NCBI RefSeq assembly: GCF_026343945.1
Contig: NZ_JAPKNJ010000001.1
Location: forward strand, 62,001 to 126,000
Reading direction: 5' to 3'
DNA: 64,000 bases
From: Kaistia algarum
GTDB lineage: Bacteria > Pseudomonadota > Alphaproteobacteria > Rhizobiales > Kaistiaceae
The notes below the pieces were generated by a model. That model was given only the letters and a program-made list of their open reading frames with translations, was not told where the DNA came from and made no database searches. The position numbers and the translations under genes are program-made. This document shows, piece by piece, positions 56,228-64,000 of the stretch (within the stretch, counting starts at the first letter, position 1; each line of letters opens with the position of its first letter).

Positions 56228-56480
56228 CGGCACTCTCCCAGGGACATCGCGTCCCGTCTTCTCCCGGCGGCCTTCGAGAAACGGGCCGCTCCGGTGCTGT
56301 CCCTAGCACTATTCGCTGGGCGGTTCGACCATCGTCGACGCATGGCAGCCAAGCATCCCGACAGCAATTGTGTTCCGGACGCTACGGTCGGGATAAGTTT
56401 CGCCTGCCCTACTTACGCCTTGTTCAGTTCTCCGTGGCAAAGTGACATAGTCGTTTCCAATCGATCGAGGCTCGTTGTCC

Positions 56481-56921
56481 ATGCTGAATGCACGGTGGAT
56501 TCGCTTTGCCGCACTTGCCCTGACCGCGCTTGTGGTCGGATCGCTGCCAGCGCCCGCAAGAGCGGACGTCGTGGCGCGGATCAGCCTGTCGGCGCAGGAA
56601 ATGGTAGTCTATGTGGACGGTGTCGCCCGCTATGGCTGGGCGGTGTCGACCGCACGGGCAGGCTATCGCACCCCCGTCGGAAGCTTCCGACCGACGCGGA
56701 TGCACACGATGTGGTATTCGAAAAAATACGACAACGCGCCGATGCCGAGTTCGATATTCTTCCACGGCGGCTATGCCGTCCACGGTACGCAGCATATTCG
56801 CTCGCTTGGCCGCCCCGCTTCCCATGGATGCGTGCGCCTGGACCCGAACAACGCCAGGACGCTTTACAGCCTGGTCAAGAGTTCCGGGATGGAGAATGCC
56901 CGCATCATCATCACGCGCTGA
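56481..56921 (+). CDS. L,D-transpeptidase (YkuD domain), first copy
   Basis: A 146-residue secreted protein: signal peptide about 1-28 (ending PARA), then a minimal YkuD domain with GGYAVHGTQHIRSLGRPASH and the catalytic SHGCVRL. It forms 3-3 peptide cross-links in peptidoglycan or attaches proteins to it. ATG at 56481 follows CGAGG. The second copy follows 126 bases later on the same strand. Confidence 0.9.
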   Translation: MLNARWIRFAALALTALVVGSLPAPARADVVARISLSAQEMVVYVDGVARYGWAVSTARAGYRTPVGSFRPTRMHTMWYSKKYDNAPMPSSIFFHGGYAVHGTQHIRSLGRPASHGCVRLDPNNARTLYSLVKSSGMENARIIITR

Positions 56922-57047
56922 GGGGAGCCCCTTTCGGCACCGTGTGAAGACCATCACTGACTTCCCCAGCAGGAAGCGTCACCTAACAGCAAGCCCAAAC
57001 GGCTGCCGCCGTCCGGCATGCATCTTCAGACTATCCGGAACCTGACC

Positions 57048-57512
57048 ATGATCGCTCGTCTCATTGCCCTTGTCGCACTCGCCGCCGTGGCAATCGGCTT
57101 TTCCCAGCCGGCTTCAGCCAATACACTTTTCCCCGCGCCCGCTGGCGTCTTCGCCAAGGTCTCTCTGTCCGGCCAGAGCATGGATGTCGTGATCAATCGC
57201 GGCAATGGCAAAGAAGAGCGATACAGCTGGAAGGTATCGACCGGCCGCAAGGGCTTTGAAACCCCGCCCGGACGCTTCCGCCCCGACTATCTCGACGAGA
57301 TGCACCACTCGACAAAATATGAGAACGCGCCGATGCCTTATTCGGTGTTCTTCAACGACGGAATTGCGGTCCATGCGACCACGGAAGTAAACCACCTCGG
57401 TCGGCCGGCTTCGCATGGCTGCGTGCGGCTCGACGCCGCCAATGCGGAGGTATTCTTCCGCGCTGTCGCCGATGTCGGCATGATGCGCACCGCGATCATC
57501 GTCGAGCAGTAA
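57048..57512 (+). CDS. L,D-transpeptidase (YkuD domain), second copy
   Basis: A 154-residue secreted YkuD protein (signal 1-25, ending SASA-like PASA). It keeps DGIAVHATTEVNHLGRPASHGCVRL with the catalytic cysteine. The GI-VHAT segment replaces HG in the first copy's AVHGT. The two share overall layout and length, so a tandem duplication is likely. The start ATG at 57048 gives a clean signal peptide; ATG at 57018 is possible. A terminator follows at 57541. Confidence 0.9.
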   Translation: MIARLIALVALAAVAIGFSQPASANTLFPAPAGVFAKVSLSGQSMDVVINRGNGKEERYSWKVSTGRKGFETPPGRFRPDYLDEMHHSTKYENAPMPYSVFFNDGIAVHATTEVNHLGRPASHGCVRLDAANAEVFFRAVADVGMMRTAIIVEQ

Positions 57513-57540
57513 TACCGCTTCACCTGCATTGGTGATCATC

Positions 57541-57571
57541 AAGGCGCCGTCCGGCCAGGGCGGCGCCTTTT
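57541..57571. terminator. Bidirectional terminator between L,D-transpeptidase and DUF5666 genes
   Basis: AAGGCGCCG (57541-57549) and CGGCGCCTT (57561-57569) form a perfect 9-bp stem followed by TT on the plus strand. The matching AA before the stem on the opposite strand makes it two-way between convergent genes. Confidence 0.7.
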
Positions 57572-57588
57572 CTCTTCGTGACTATGGA

Positions 57589-58854
57589 TCAGTCGTTTCG
57601 CCCACGACCCGGACCGCCGATAGCGCCGCCCTGGCCGAAACCGTCGCCGCCGAAATTGCCCCGGACATTGTTCCGTGGGCCCCAGCTTCCGCCCAACGAC
57701 GGCGCCGAAGGCGGACTGAAGGTGGAGGAGCCGACGGTAGCCGACGGCCCGCCCCCGAGGCCGACCGAGCCGCGTAGCCCGCCGTCGACATTGCCGATCG
57801 AGTCACCCGGTATGGTCGCCGGGCTCCCGTCCATACCATTGCTCACGATCGTCCCACCCGAAAAGCGTCCAGCGGGCCCGGAGAAGCTCGGCCAATCGCG
57901 ATCTCCGGGAGAGGGGCCGGGAATCCCCGGCGATCCCCCACCACCACCCTCCAGTCGCAGCCGCTGAATGCTGACGTTGCCGCCCGAGTTGACGACGACA
58001 TCCATAACCGCGCGCGCCTCGCGGTCCGGGCCAACGAAGCGGTTCAACTGGGCATCGCGGAACTCGATACCAGCGCCTGAGCGGAAACCGCTACCGCTGC
58101 GCGCCACATAGGTTTCGATGGAGAGGCGATCGACGTCCTTGCCCTCGAATGGGGCATCGACATCGACATCGCGAACGCGAAGACCATTCTCGGTCGGCGT
58201 GCCGCGCACGATGACCCGCCAGCCCGCATAGCGCTCGGCGATGCCAAGCAGCGGCATATCGCCGATGCGAAGGTTCCAGCCCTGCAGCGTCGGAACGCCG
58301 ACGATCTGGTTGGGCCGATCTCCGGCTGGCGAAATCTCGGTTCCGACAATCGCTCCTTCGGCGGTGCGCAGGCCGCAAACGGCTGCGCGCGCGCCGGGCT
58401 GCCACCACGACGGTCGTTCGGTGCCCGTGAGCAGCACCCGCTGCCCCAGGACGACGAGTTCGCTGTCCGAGTAGGACGCAATCGGTCCGATGACTTCGCT
58501 GATCATATCGATCCGGTCGGTGACCAGCTTACCCTTCTCTTCATGCGCAATGCTGCGCACAACGCTGCCGATCGATAGGGCGGAGGCGTCACGGCGGCGT
58601 CCATCGACCCAGACGGCGACATCCTTCGGATAGGTGATGCGCGCGTCGTTGACGTAGATACTGCCAAAACGCTGGATCGTGCCCATGAAGCCGATGGAAC
58701 TCAGCCGGTTCCCGTCAGGCTCGGAGGAAATGCCCGTCCCGCCAATGCCGCGATCGGACGGCTTCTCCTCTTCGGCGCCCGCCCTCGAAGCGGCCACGCT
58801 CGAAGCCAGAACCATCCAGGACAGGAGGCGCCTACGCGAGATCGGGCCGATCAT
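57589..58854 (-). CDS. DUF5666 domain protein, Tat-type signal
   Basis: A 421-residue secreted protein. The N-terminus ISRRRLLSWMVLASSVAAS has a twin-arginine signal and a cleavage-like AGAEE. Three or more short DUF5666 beta-rich repeats follow (for example TIQRFGSIYVND, then VSVIGPIASYSDSELVVLGQ-like segments). The final 100 residues are a Gly/Pro/Ser-rich low-complexity tail. Function unknown. Its ATG overlaps the stop of the DUF6502 gene by four bases, so the two are coupled. Confidence 0.82.
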   Translation of the reverse strand: MIGPISRRRLLSWMVLASSVAASRAGAEEEKPSDRGIGGTGISSEPDGNRLSSIGFMGTIQRFGSIYVNDARITYPKDVAVWVDGRRRDASALSIGSVVRSIAHEEKGKLVTDRIDMISEVIGPIASYSDSELVVLGQRVLLTGTERPSWWQPGARAAVCGLRTAEGAIVGTEISPAGDRPNQIVGVPTLQGWNLRIGDMPLLGIAERYAGWRVIVRGTPTENGLRVRDVDVDAPFEGKDVDRLSIETYVARSGSGFRSGAGIEFRDAQLNRFVGPDREARAVMDVVVNSGGNVSIQRLRLEGGGGGSPGIPGPSPGDRDWPSFSGPAGRFSGGTIVSNGMDGSPATIPGDSIGNVDGGLRGSVGLGGGPSATVGSSTFSPPSAPSLGGSWGPRNNVRGNFGGDGFGQGGAIGGPGRGRND

Positions 58855-59738
58855 CTGCCTTCGCTCCCGTTGTCGGGCTCGCCCGGAGATGGCGACACCT
58901 GTCCTACGCCGGATGTGGGCTCCGGGGCAACGCGCTCCGAATAGACGTAGACACCAAAGATCCATCGCCAGTCGCCGGATGCGTCCGGCGGCGCTGTCGC
59001 ATGCGCCTCGCGATTGGCGGTCTGCAGTGCCTCGACGGCGATTTCGCGAGAGCGCTTTTCGAGCGCCTCCGCGATCGGCTGCGATAGTCCGTCATAATGG
59101 ACGGCGCGCTCAAGAAAGCGTGGTTGGGGGCTCTCGACATTGGTAACCGCCGCCGCGATGTGGTCGTGCAGGTTGCGGCCGAGATAATAGAGCTGCTGGT
59201 CGCTGCCCCGGTCCGGCACAAAGGCCGATTCGGCCAGAACGATGCGATCCGCGTCGTCCCGAGTCACCAGGCCACGGTCTATCCATTCGTCCAGCACGAC
59301 GCGCGGGCGTACGTCGCGCGTCACCGATTCGACGAGCCGGTCGAATGACGGCGCGTTCCCGTCAGCTGATCGCGGCAGGGGCCGAGGCCGCCCTTGAGAA
59401 TCGGCGAACTCGCTGTCCGCCAACCAGCGCGCCAGAATTCGGCTGGTGCGGGAGACCGAGACTGGGACCACGTTGACGGGAGCGCCGGCTCCCCGCAGGC
59501 GGCTCACTTCCTTGCGGTGAATTCCAGTCAACAGGCTGACGCGACTGTCGGTCTGATTTTTCGAGGGCAGCGCGAACTCGTGCTCGGCGACGTTGACGTA
59601 AAGTTCCCGCAACAGATCGGCGAGGGCCGGAAAGGTCACGCCGCTTCGGATCGCCAGACGCACGAGCGGGCGCAGCAGCCGCGCCAACGGCGTCTGTAGC
59701 TTAGAAGCATCAAGTGGTGACCGATCACTTTCTGTCAT
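58851..59738 (-). CDS. DUF6502 family protein, predicted helix-turn-helix
   Basis: A 295-residue cytoplasmic protein. Residues 28-85 look like a winged helix-turn-helix (TFPALADLLRELYVNVAE, then VSLLTGIHRKEVSRLRG). The DUF6502 family commonly precedes a DUF5666 gene, as here. Regulation or sensing is suggested but unproven. Two TGGG-N7-CCCA dyads lie upstream, and GAGTGA-N8-TCACTC overlaps its ribosome-binding region. Confidence 0.8.
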   Translation of the reverse strand: MTESDRSPLDASKLQTPLARLLRPLVRLAIRSGVTFPALADLLRELYVNVAEHEFALPSKNQTDSRVSLLTGIHRKEVSRLRGAGAPVNVVPVSVSRTSRILARWLADSEFADSQGRPRPLPRSADGNAPSFDRLVESVTRDVRPRVVLDEWIDRGLVTRDDADRIVLAESAFVPDRGSDQQLYYLGRNLHDHIAAAVTNVESPQPRFLERAVHYDGLSQPIAEALEKRSREIAVEALQTANREAHATAPPDASGDWRWIFGVYVYSERVAPEPTSGVGQVSPSPGEPDNGSEGR

Positions 59739-59758
59739 GAGTGACACATAGCTCACTC
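59733..59758. promoter_or_regulatory. Overlapping dyads at the DUF6502 start codon
   Basis: TGTCA-TGAG-TGACA (59733-59746) spans the ATG, and GAGTGA-N8-TCACTC (59739-59758) covers the ribosome-binding region. In mRNA these could hide the start; in DNA they could be an operator. Confidence 0.35.
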
Positions 59759-59762
59759 CGCG

Positions 59763-59823
59763 TGGGACACAATCCCATTTTTTCCCTCTAGCCACATTCC
59801 ATATTTTGTGGGTAAATTTCCCA
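59763..59823. promoter_or_regulatory. Two TGGG-N7-CCCA dyads between DUF6502 and the glycosyltransferase
   Basis: TGGG-N7-CCCA occurs at 59763-59777... precisely TGGG 59763-59766 with CCCA 59774-59777, and TGGG 59809-59812 with CCCA 59820-59823. Both have the same 7-base spacer and a G just before the first arm in copy one and two. The second extends to TGTGGG/CCCACA. The copies are 46 bases apart in an AT-rich stretch between two divergent genes. Identical geometry argues for one DNA-binding protein; DUF6502 itself is the nearest candidate. Confidence 0.45.
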
Positions 59824-59966
59824 CATAATTTCGCCGCAGTCGAAATCTACGGATTGGCGGCAATCGTTGAAGGCGCAGAGCCAGTTCATCGGCTCCCGGA
59901 ATCCACCCGGGAGCCGAGCGGGTTGGCTCGTCCCCGGCGCCGGGTCAGACCGATGGAGTGCTTGGC

Positions 59967-61493
59967 TTGAATAGTTTCTTTGTTGACGCGACCGTGCCGC
60001 TGCGCTGGGGCCCCCATCCGGTGGTCGGCATACCACGGGTCGAATTCGCGATTGTCCGACAGGCACTTCGTGAGAAGAGCGGCAAGGCGGCGTTCTTCAA
60101 GGTCGAGCGATCGGGTGAGGCGCGGCTGCTCGATTCCCGCGAGATGCACTATCTCGTCGATCTGGTCGAAGGACGCCTTCGCAATATCGAAGACGCGGCC
60201 GAGCAGCCCTTCCTGGATCGGCTCGGCACCGTCGCACGGGCGATACGCGATGGCGCTGCCGCTTCCGGAAAGGAATTCGACCGCGTGTCCGCCAGCTATC
60301 TCAGCGGCCGCACCGACCGCCGGGGACTGTCCTACCAGGCATCGAAGGCGCTGATCCGAGGCCTCAAGCTTACCGGCCTCGGCCGCAGCGGTTCGCGCGA
60401 GACCCGAGATCCGCTCTCGGAACCGGGCGCGCGTTGCTTCCTCTCGACGGCCGGACTGCACTATCTCGCATCCAGCAAGCGTTCCACTCCCCTATCGGCG
60501 AGTATCTCGACGGTCCTGCACGATCTCATCCCGATCGAAAAGCCGCACCTGACCGACCGAAGTCACGCGAGAAACTTCGCCCGCGACGTGGAATGGATGT
60601 TCAACCATTGCCGCCAGATCATTGGCGTCTCAAACTACACGGCGCAGCAGGCGAGCCTTCATGCCGAGGGTCTCGGCCTTGAGCAGAATCCCCGCATCGC
60701 GGTCTCTCAGCTCGGTTCCTTCCTCAAGGCCTCGATGCAGGGCCGCGAATTGGAGCCGGTGCCGTCGCTCTTCGGCAGGAATTTCGCGCTCTACTGCTCG
60801 ACGATCGAAATCCGCAAGAATCATATCCTGCTGCTGAAGCTGTGGGCGAGCCTCCTGCCGGAACTGGGCGACCGGCTGCCGAAGCTCGTGTTCTGCGGGC
60901 GCTGGGGCTGGATGTATGACGAGGTGAAGGCCTATCTGGCAAGCCATCCCCAATTGGCTGAGCACGTCGTCATCCTGAGCGACATGAGCGACGCCCAGCT
61001 CGCCTGGCTCTATCGCTCCGCCAGCTTCGGGCTCTACCCCTCCCTCGCGGAAGGCTGGGGCCTTGGCGCGGCGGAGAGCCTCGACTTCGGCCTCCCGATC
61101 ATCGTCTCCGATACGCCGTCCCTCGGCGAGGCAACACAGGGCCTTATGCCGGTGTGCCCGGTATCCGATATGGAAGCCTGGCGCACGGAAGTGCGCAAGG
61201 CTGCCACCGACCCCTGCTGGGGCGACGCCTTGCGCGACCGGATTCGCCGCGACTATCGGCCCATTGACGAAAGTGCCTTCGCGATGCGTCTTCTCTCCCT
61301 CGTCCAGGCGGAGGCCCCGCTTGAACCCTCTATCGCGGAGAGTCCTGCAAGCCGGCCGGAACACACGGCAGGCTCGAGCGCCCCCATCCATGCGGAGCGC
61401 CAGAGGCTCAAGGGCATGTCGTTCGGCAAACACCGCCTTGGAAGATGGCCGGTCAGAGCAGCCGGCTCAGGACTTCCGGCGTCCAGCCCTTGA
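59967..61493 (+). CDS. Glycosyltransferase family 4-like protein
   Basis: A roughly 508-residue GT-B enzyme. The C-terminal half has the donor-site pattern: FALYCSTIEIRKNHILLLKLW, KLVFCGRWGW, FGLYPSLAEGWGLGAAESL and GLPIIVSDTPS, with the conserved E of the EGWG loop. The N-terminal half has the HDLIPIEKP segment. Relatives add mannosyl or similar residues in surface glycans. The start is uncertain: TTG at 59967 follows GGAG by eight bases, GTG at 59958 is the alternative. The last 41 bases overlap the convergent DUF1467 gene, so the tail is poorly conserved. Confidence 0.83.
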   Translation: MNSFFVDATVPLRWGPHPVVGIPRVEFAIVRQALREKSGKAAFFKVERSGEARLLDSREMHYLVDLVEGRLRNIEDAAEQPFLDRLGTVARAIRDGAAASGKEFDRVSASYLSGRTDRRGLSYQASKALIRGLKLTGLGRSGSRETRDPLSEPGARCFLSTAGLHYLASSKRSTPLSASISTVLHDLIPIEKPHLTDRSHARNFARDVEWMFNHCRQIIGVSNYTAQQASLHAEGLGLEQNPRIAVSQLGSFLKASMQGRELEPVPSLFGRNFALYCSTIEIRKNHILLLKLWASLLPELGDRLPKLVFCGRWGWMYDEVKAYLASHPQLAEHVVILSDMSDAQLAWLYRSASFGLYPSLAEGWGLGAAESLDFGLPIIVSDTPSLGEATQGLMPVCPVSDMEAWRTEVRKAATDPCWGDALRDRIRRDYRPIDESAFAMRLLSLVQAEAPLEPSIAESPASRPEHTAGSSAPIHAERQRLKGMSFGKHRLGRWPVRAAGSGLPASSP

Positions 61494-61710
61494 CGTCATA
61501 AGCGTACCAGAAGGCGAACAGGATCACGGCGCTGATGATCGAGGTGATGATCGCCTTGCGCAGAAGCATCGGCCGGATTGGAGCGCTCGGCGCGGTGCCG
61601 AGCGTTACGCTGCCTTCATCCGACTGGGTACGGATGCCGAAGGGCAGGATCATGAAAATGACCAGCCACCAGATGATAAAATAGATGGCGATGAGACTGT
61701 AGATACGCAT
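61453..61710 (-). CDS. DUF1467 family membrane protein
   Basis: An 85-residue protein with two membrane helices (about 4-24 and 53-73) joined by a polar loop (GIRTQSDEGSVTLGTAPSAP). This is the DUF1467 signature layout, restricted to alphaproteobacteria, function unknown. It follows mce by three bases in the usual rnj-mce-DUF1467 order. Confidence 0.88.
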   Translation of the reverse strand: MRIYSLIAIYFIIWWLVIFMILPFGIRTQSDEGSVTLGTAPSAPIRPMLLRKAIITSIISAVILFAFWYAYDVKGWTPEVLSRLL

Positions 61711-61713
61711 CGC

Positions 61714-62118
61714 TCAAGCCTCCTCGAGTTCGACGAGCGTCCCGAGGAAATCCTTGGGGTGCAGAAAGACGACCGGCTTGCCATGCGCCCCGATCTTTGG
61801 ACGACCATCGCCGAGAATACGGGCGCCCTCCCCCCGCAATTTGTCGACCTCTGCTACGAGGTCGGCGACCTCATAGCAGAGGTGATGGATGCCGCCCGCG
61901 GGATTGCGCTCCAGAAAAGAGCCGATCGGCGATTCCGGCCCGAAGCAGCCCAGAAGCTCGATCTTGGTATTGGGCAGCGTGACGAACACCGTGGTCACGC
62001 CATGCTCTGGCAGATCGACGGGAGCCGAAACATCGGCGCCGAGCTGATCGCGATAGACGCGCATGGCGGCATCGAGGTCCGGCACCGCTATCGCCACGTG
62101 ATTCAATCTACCGATCAT
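61714..62118 (-). CDS. mce: Methylmalonyl-CoA epimerase
   Basis: A 134-residue VOC-fold enzyme converting (S)- to (R)-methylmalonyl-CoA in propionate metabolism. The metal ligands appear as His7 (LNHVAIAV), the GGIHHLCYEV histidine and the late Glu in LVELEE. The length is standard. It follows rnj by 27 bases. Confidence 0.92.
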   Translation of the reverse strand: MIGRLNHVAIAVPDLDAAMRVYRDQLGADVSAPVDLPEHGVTTVFVTLPNTKIELLGCFGPESPIGSFLERNPAGGIHHLCYEVADLVAEVDKLRGEGARILGDGRPKIGAHGKPVVFLHPKDFLGTLVELEEA

Positions 62119-62145
62119 ACGACCCGCCGGGTTTCCACCCCGCCG

Positions 62146-63825
62146 TCATACGACCGCGACGAAGACCGTGCAAAGCGGTTTCTTGCCCCAGGCCTCGCGC
62201 ACGGCGGCGCGGACCGCGCGGCGGATGGCCTCGCGGAGCAATTCGGAATCGCGCCGTCTGGCTCGCGGAATGCTCTCGATCGTACCGAGCACCGCGCTCA
62301 TCACGGTCTCCTCGAACGGATGCCACGAGACGCCCTGAAGCGGCAGGCCGGTCAGCGCTATGTCCGGATCGAGCATGAGGCTGCCATTGCCGTCGAGAAT
62401 GACCGAGACGGCCACATGGCCGGCAAAGGAGAGCTTGCGACGCTCCGGGACGCCGACGCCCTCCAGATCGGCAACGATGATGCCGTCCTTGTAGAGGCGA
62501 TCGCACAGGACCTCGTCGATCTCCTGAGCCGGACCGGGAGCAAGGCGTATCAGCGCTCCGTCCTCGACATCCAGCACCTGCCCGACGCCCATTTCGCGCG
62601 CCAGGGCGGCATGGGCCACCAGATGCATCGGCTCGCCATGAACGGGGATCGCGATCTCCGGCCGAACCCAGCCATACATTTCGGCGAGTTCATCGCGCCT
62701 TGGATGGCCCGACACATGGACGAGACGGTCTCGGTCGGTAATTACCTGCACGCCCTGATCGACGAGCGCGTTGATGATGGCGCCGATCGCCTTCTCATTG
62801 CCCGGGATAGCCCGGGCCGAAAACACGACGATATCGCCCGGCGAAAGACCGATGAACTTGTGCTCATCCTCGGCGATGCGGGCAAGCGCAGCGCGCGATT
62901 CGCCCTGGCTGCCGGTAAAGATCGCGACGACCTTGGATCGCGGCAGGTAGCCATAGGCCTCTTCGTCCAGGAACGGCGGAACACCCTCCATATAGCCAAG
63001 TTCGGTCGCAACCTCGATCGCCCGCCGCAGCGCCCGACCAACGATCACCACCTGCCGGTCATGGGCCTGGGCCGCCATTGCGATGGAGCGGATACGCGCG
63101 ACATTGGAGGCAAACGACGTGAAGGCCACGCGGCCTGTCGCCTCGCCCACCAGCGCCTCAAGCTCGCGCGCGACGTCGCTCTCGCTCGGACTGCGGCCTT
63201 CGCGCATGGCATTGGTCGAATCGCAGACCAGCGCCAGCACGCCCTCGTCGCCGATCGCGGCAAATCGCTGGGCGTCCGTCGTCCAGCCGAGGACCGGCTC
63301 GGGATCGAGCTTCCAGTCACCGGTGTGAACGACCGTGCCGAGCGACGTCCGGATCGCCAGCGCCATCGGCTCCAGGATCGAATGCGCCACCGCGACGAAC
63401 TCGACCTCGAAGGGACCGAGATTGATGCGGTCTCCGGCCGTGACGATCTGAATCGGGATAGGAGGAGACCCAGGATAGCTAGCCCGCTTCGCCTGCAGCA
63501 ATCCTGCCGTGAAGGCGCTCGCATAGACCGGCACGCGCAACCGCGGCCACAGATCGAGCAGGGCGCCGAAATGATCCTCATGGGCATGCGTGATGACGAT
63601 GCCGAGGAGGCGCTCCTTCTGCTCTTCCAGATAGCGAATATCCGGCAGCACCAGGTCCACGCCAGGCAGATCGGGACCGGCGAAGCTGACGCCGAAATCG
63701 ACGGCGATCCACTGCCGGGCCTTTGACGGACCCATGCCATAGAGGGCGAGATTCATCCCGATTTCGCCGACACCGCCGATGGGCAGGAAGACGAATTCGT
63801 CCGGTACGTTGCGAGAAGGATTCAT
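62146..63825 (-). CDS. rnj: Ribonuclease J
   Basis: A 559-residue beta-CASP metallo-beta-lactamase nuclease. The zinc motif HAHEDH begins at His80 (80-85). The beta-CASP region includes TGSQGE and VHVSGHPRRDE with its metal-binding histidine. RNase J has 5'-3' exonuclease and endonuclease activity and matures rRNA and degrades mRNA in alphaproteobacteria. Its ATG overlaps the birA stop by four bases. Confidence 0.95.
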   Translation of the reverse strand: MNPSRNVPDEFVFLPIGGVGEIGMNLALYGMGPSKARQWIAVDFGVSFAGPDLPGVDLVLPDIRYLEEQKERLLGIVITHAHEDHFGALLDLWPRLRVPVYASAFTAGLLQAKRASYPGSPPIPIQIVTAGDRINLGPFEVEFVAVAHSILEPMALAIRTSLGTVVHTGDWKLDPEPVLGWTTDAQRFAAIGDEGVLALVCDSTNAMREGRSPSESDVARELEALVGEATGRVAFTSFASNVARIRSIAMAAQAHDRQVVIVGRALRRAIEVATELGYMEGVPPFLDEEAYGYLPRSKVVAIFTGSQGESRAALARIAEDEHKFIGLSPGDIVVFSARAIPGNEKAIGAIINALVDQGVQVITDRDRLVHVSGHPRRDELAEMYGWVRPEIAIPVHGEPMHLVAHAALAREMGVGQVLDVEDGALIRLAPGPAQEIDEVLCDRLYKDGIIVADLEGVGVPERRKLSFAGHVAVSVILDGNGSLMLDPDIALTGLPLQGVSWHPFEETVMSAVLGTIESIPRARRRDSELLREAIRRAVRAAVREAWGKKPLCTVFVAVV

Positions 63826-64000
63826 ACTTTGGCCGACGCCACCGCACCGAAATGGACCTCGCCGGCGGCGACCGTCCTGACTAACCCTGCGGACGACCGG
63901 ATGACGAGCCTGCCCTCATCGTCAATCGTCTCGAATGTGCCCGAGACGACCCGATCTCCGATTCTTACTGCCACATCTTCGCCCAGTCCGGCCGCCCGGT
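63822..64000 (-). CDS. birA: Biotin--[acetyl-CoA-carboxylase] ligase, C-terminal part
   Basis: The frame open to the right edge gives the last 58 residues of BirA: GLGEDVAVRIGDRVVSGTFETID (in two pieces: RIGDRVVSGTFETID and the start), then GRLVIRS and AAGEVHFG, the C-terminal SH3-like domain of biotin ligases. It lacks its catalytic core, which lies outside the window. The stop overlaps the rnj start, as in related genomes where birA follows the nuo operon. Confidence 0.9.
   Translation of the reverse strand, partial: RAAGLGEDVAVRIGDRVVSGTFETIDDEGRLVIRSSAGLVRTVAAGEVHFGAVASAKV

Noticed and set aside
61063..63726. An 887-codon open frame on the plus strand
   Set aside because: It is antisense to DUF1467, mce and rnj and continues out of the glycosyltransferase in another frame. 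It is rich in Arg, Asp and His with no domain, the usual shadow of a high-GC gene.
1..64000. Mobile elements, prophage, CRISPR array, tRNA genes
   Set aside because: No integrase, transposase, regularly spaced repeats, attachment-like duplications or tRNA cloverleaf with a TTCGA-type arm were found on reading.

Overview
This 64 kb window is a gene-dense, high-GC chromosomal segment from an alphaproteobacterium, most likely of the order Hyphomicrobiales (Rhizobiales). The evidence is gene order: lptF-lptG-lptD-surA-pdxA-rsmA beside gmk-yicC-mltG-fabF-acpP-fabG-fabD; rpsF-rpsR-DUF2232-rplI; dnaB followed by alr-radA-cvpA-purF; and birA-rnj-mce-DUF1467 at the right edge. TTG and GTG starts, 1-4 bp gene overlaps and a short alphaproteobacterial S21 also fit. 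The genus cannot be fixed from the sequence. I saw no rRNA, tRNA, CRISPR array, insertion sequence, integrase or prophage block.

Layout. 1-10.7 kb holds the end of an unknown gene, rpsU, a Tim44-like protein, the tRNA hydroxylase trhO, an FMN reductase, dgkA, the pgsA-moaD-moaE-GST run, ndk, a DinB protein, a PNPOx-like protein, three small unknown genes and a DUF4344 protein whose metallopeptidase motif has lost its glutamate. 10.7-17.6 kb holds an ABC-F ATPase, a ChaA/y4hA cation antiporter, a membrane glycosyltransferase, holC and pepA. 17.8-25.6 kb is the LPS-export and periplasm operon (lptF, lptG, lptD, surA-like, pdxA, rsmA). On the opposite strand, 25.6-32.3 kb carries gmk, yicC, mltG and the fatty-acid genes fabF, acpP, fabG and fabD. 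32.5-42.4 kb holds envelope and transport genes, the S6/S18/L9 ribosomal operon, a cyclopropane fatty acid synthase and a DUF1800-DUF1501 pair. 42.7-51.5 kb is dnaB, a TupA-like ATP-grasp gene, a VOC protein, then alr-radA-cvpA-purF and an SDR gene. 51.5-64 kb carries a three-domain peptidoglycan-hydrolase-like protein, der, a YfgM-like protein, panB, two tandem L,D-transpeptidases, a DUF6502-DUF5666 pair facing a glycosyltransferase, DUF1467, mce, rnj and the end of birA.

Most of the window is core housekeeping: envelope building (Lpt proteins, MltG, Ldt, Cfa, PgsA, DgkA, Fab), replication and repair (DnaB, RadA, HolC), ribosome biogenesis (Der, RsmA, S6, S18, S21, L9) and cofactors (PdxA, PanB, MoaD/E, BirA). 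The less-explained content is: (a) the DUF6502-DUF5666 cassette, whose divergent promoter region carries two dyads of identical geometry (TGGG-N7-CCCA); (b) the DUF1906-SH3-amidase protein, which has no signal peptide; (c) the DUF1800-DUF1501 pair, where only one partner has a Tat signal; and (d) the DUF4344 protein with HQAGH in place of HExxH. I do not see a large new multi-gene system; these four are the best leads.
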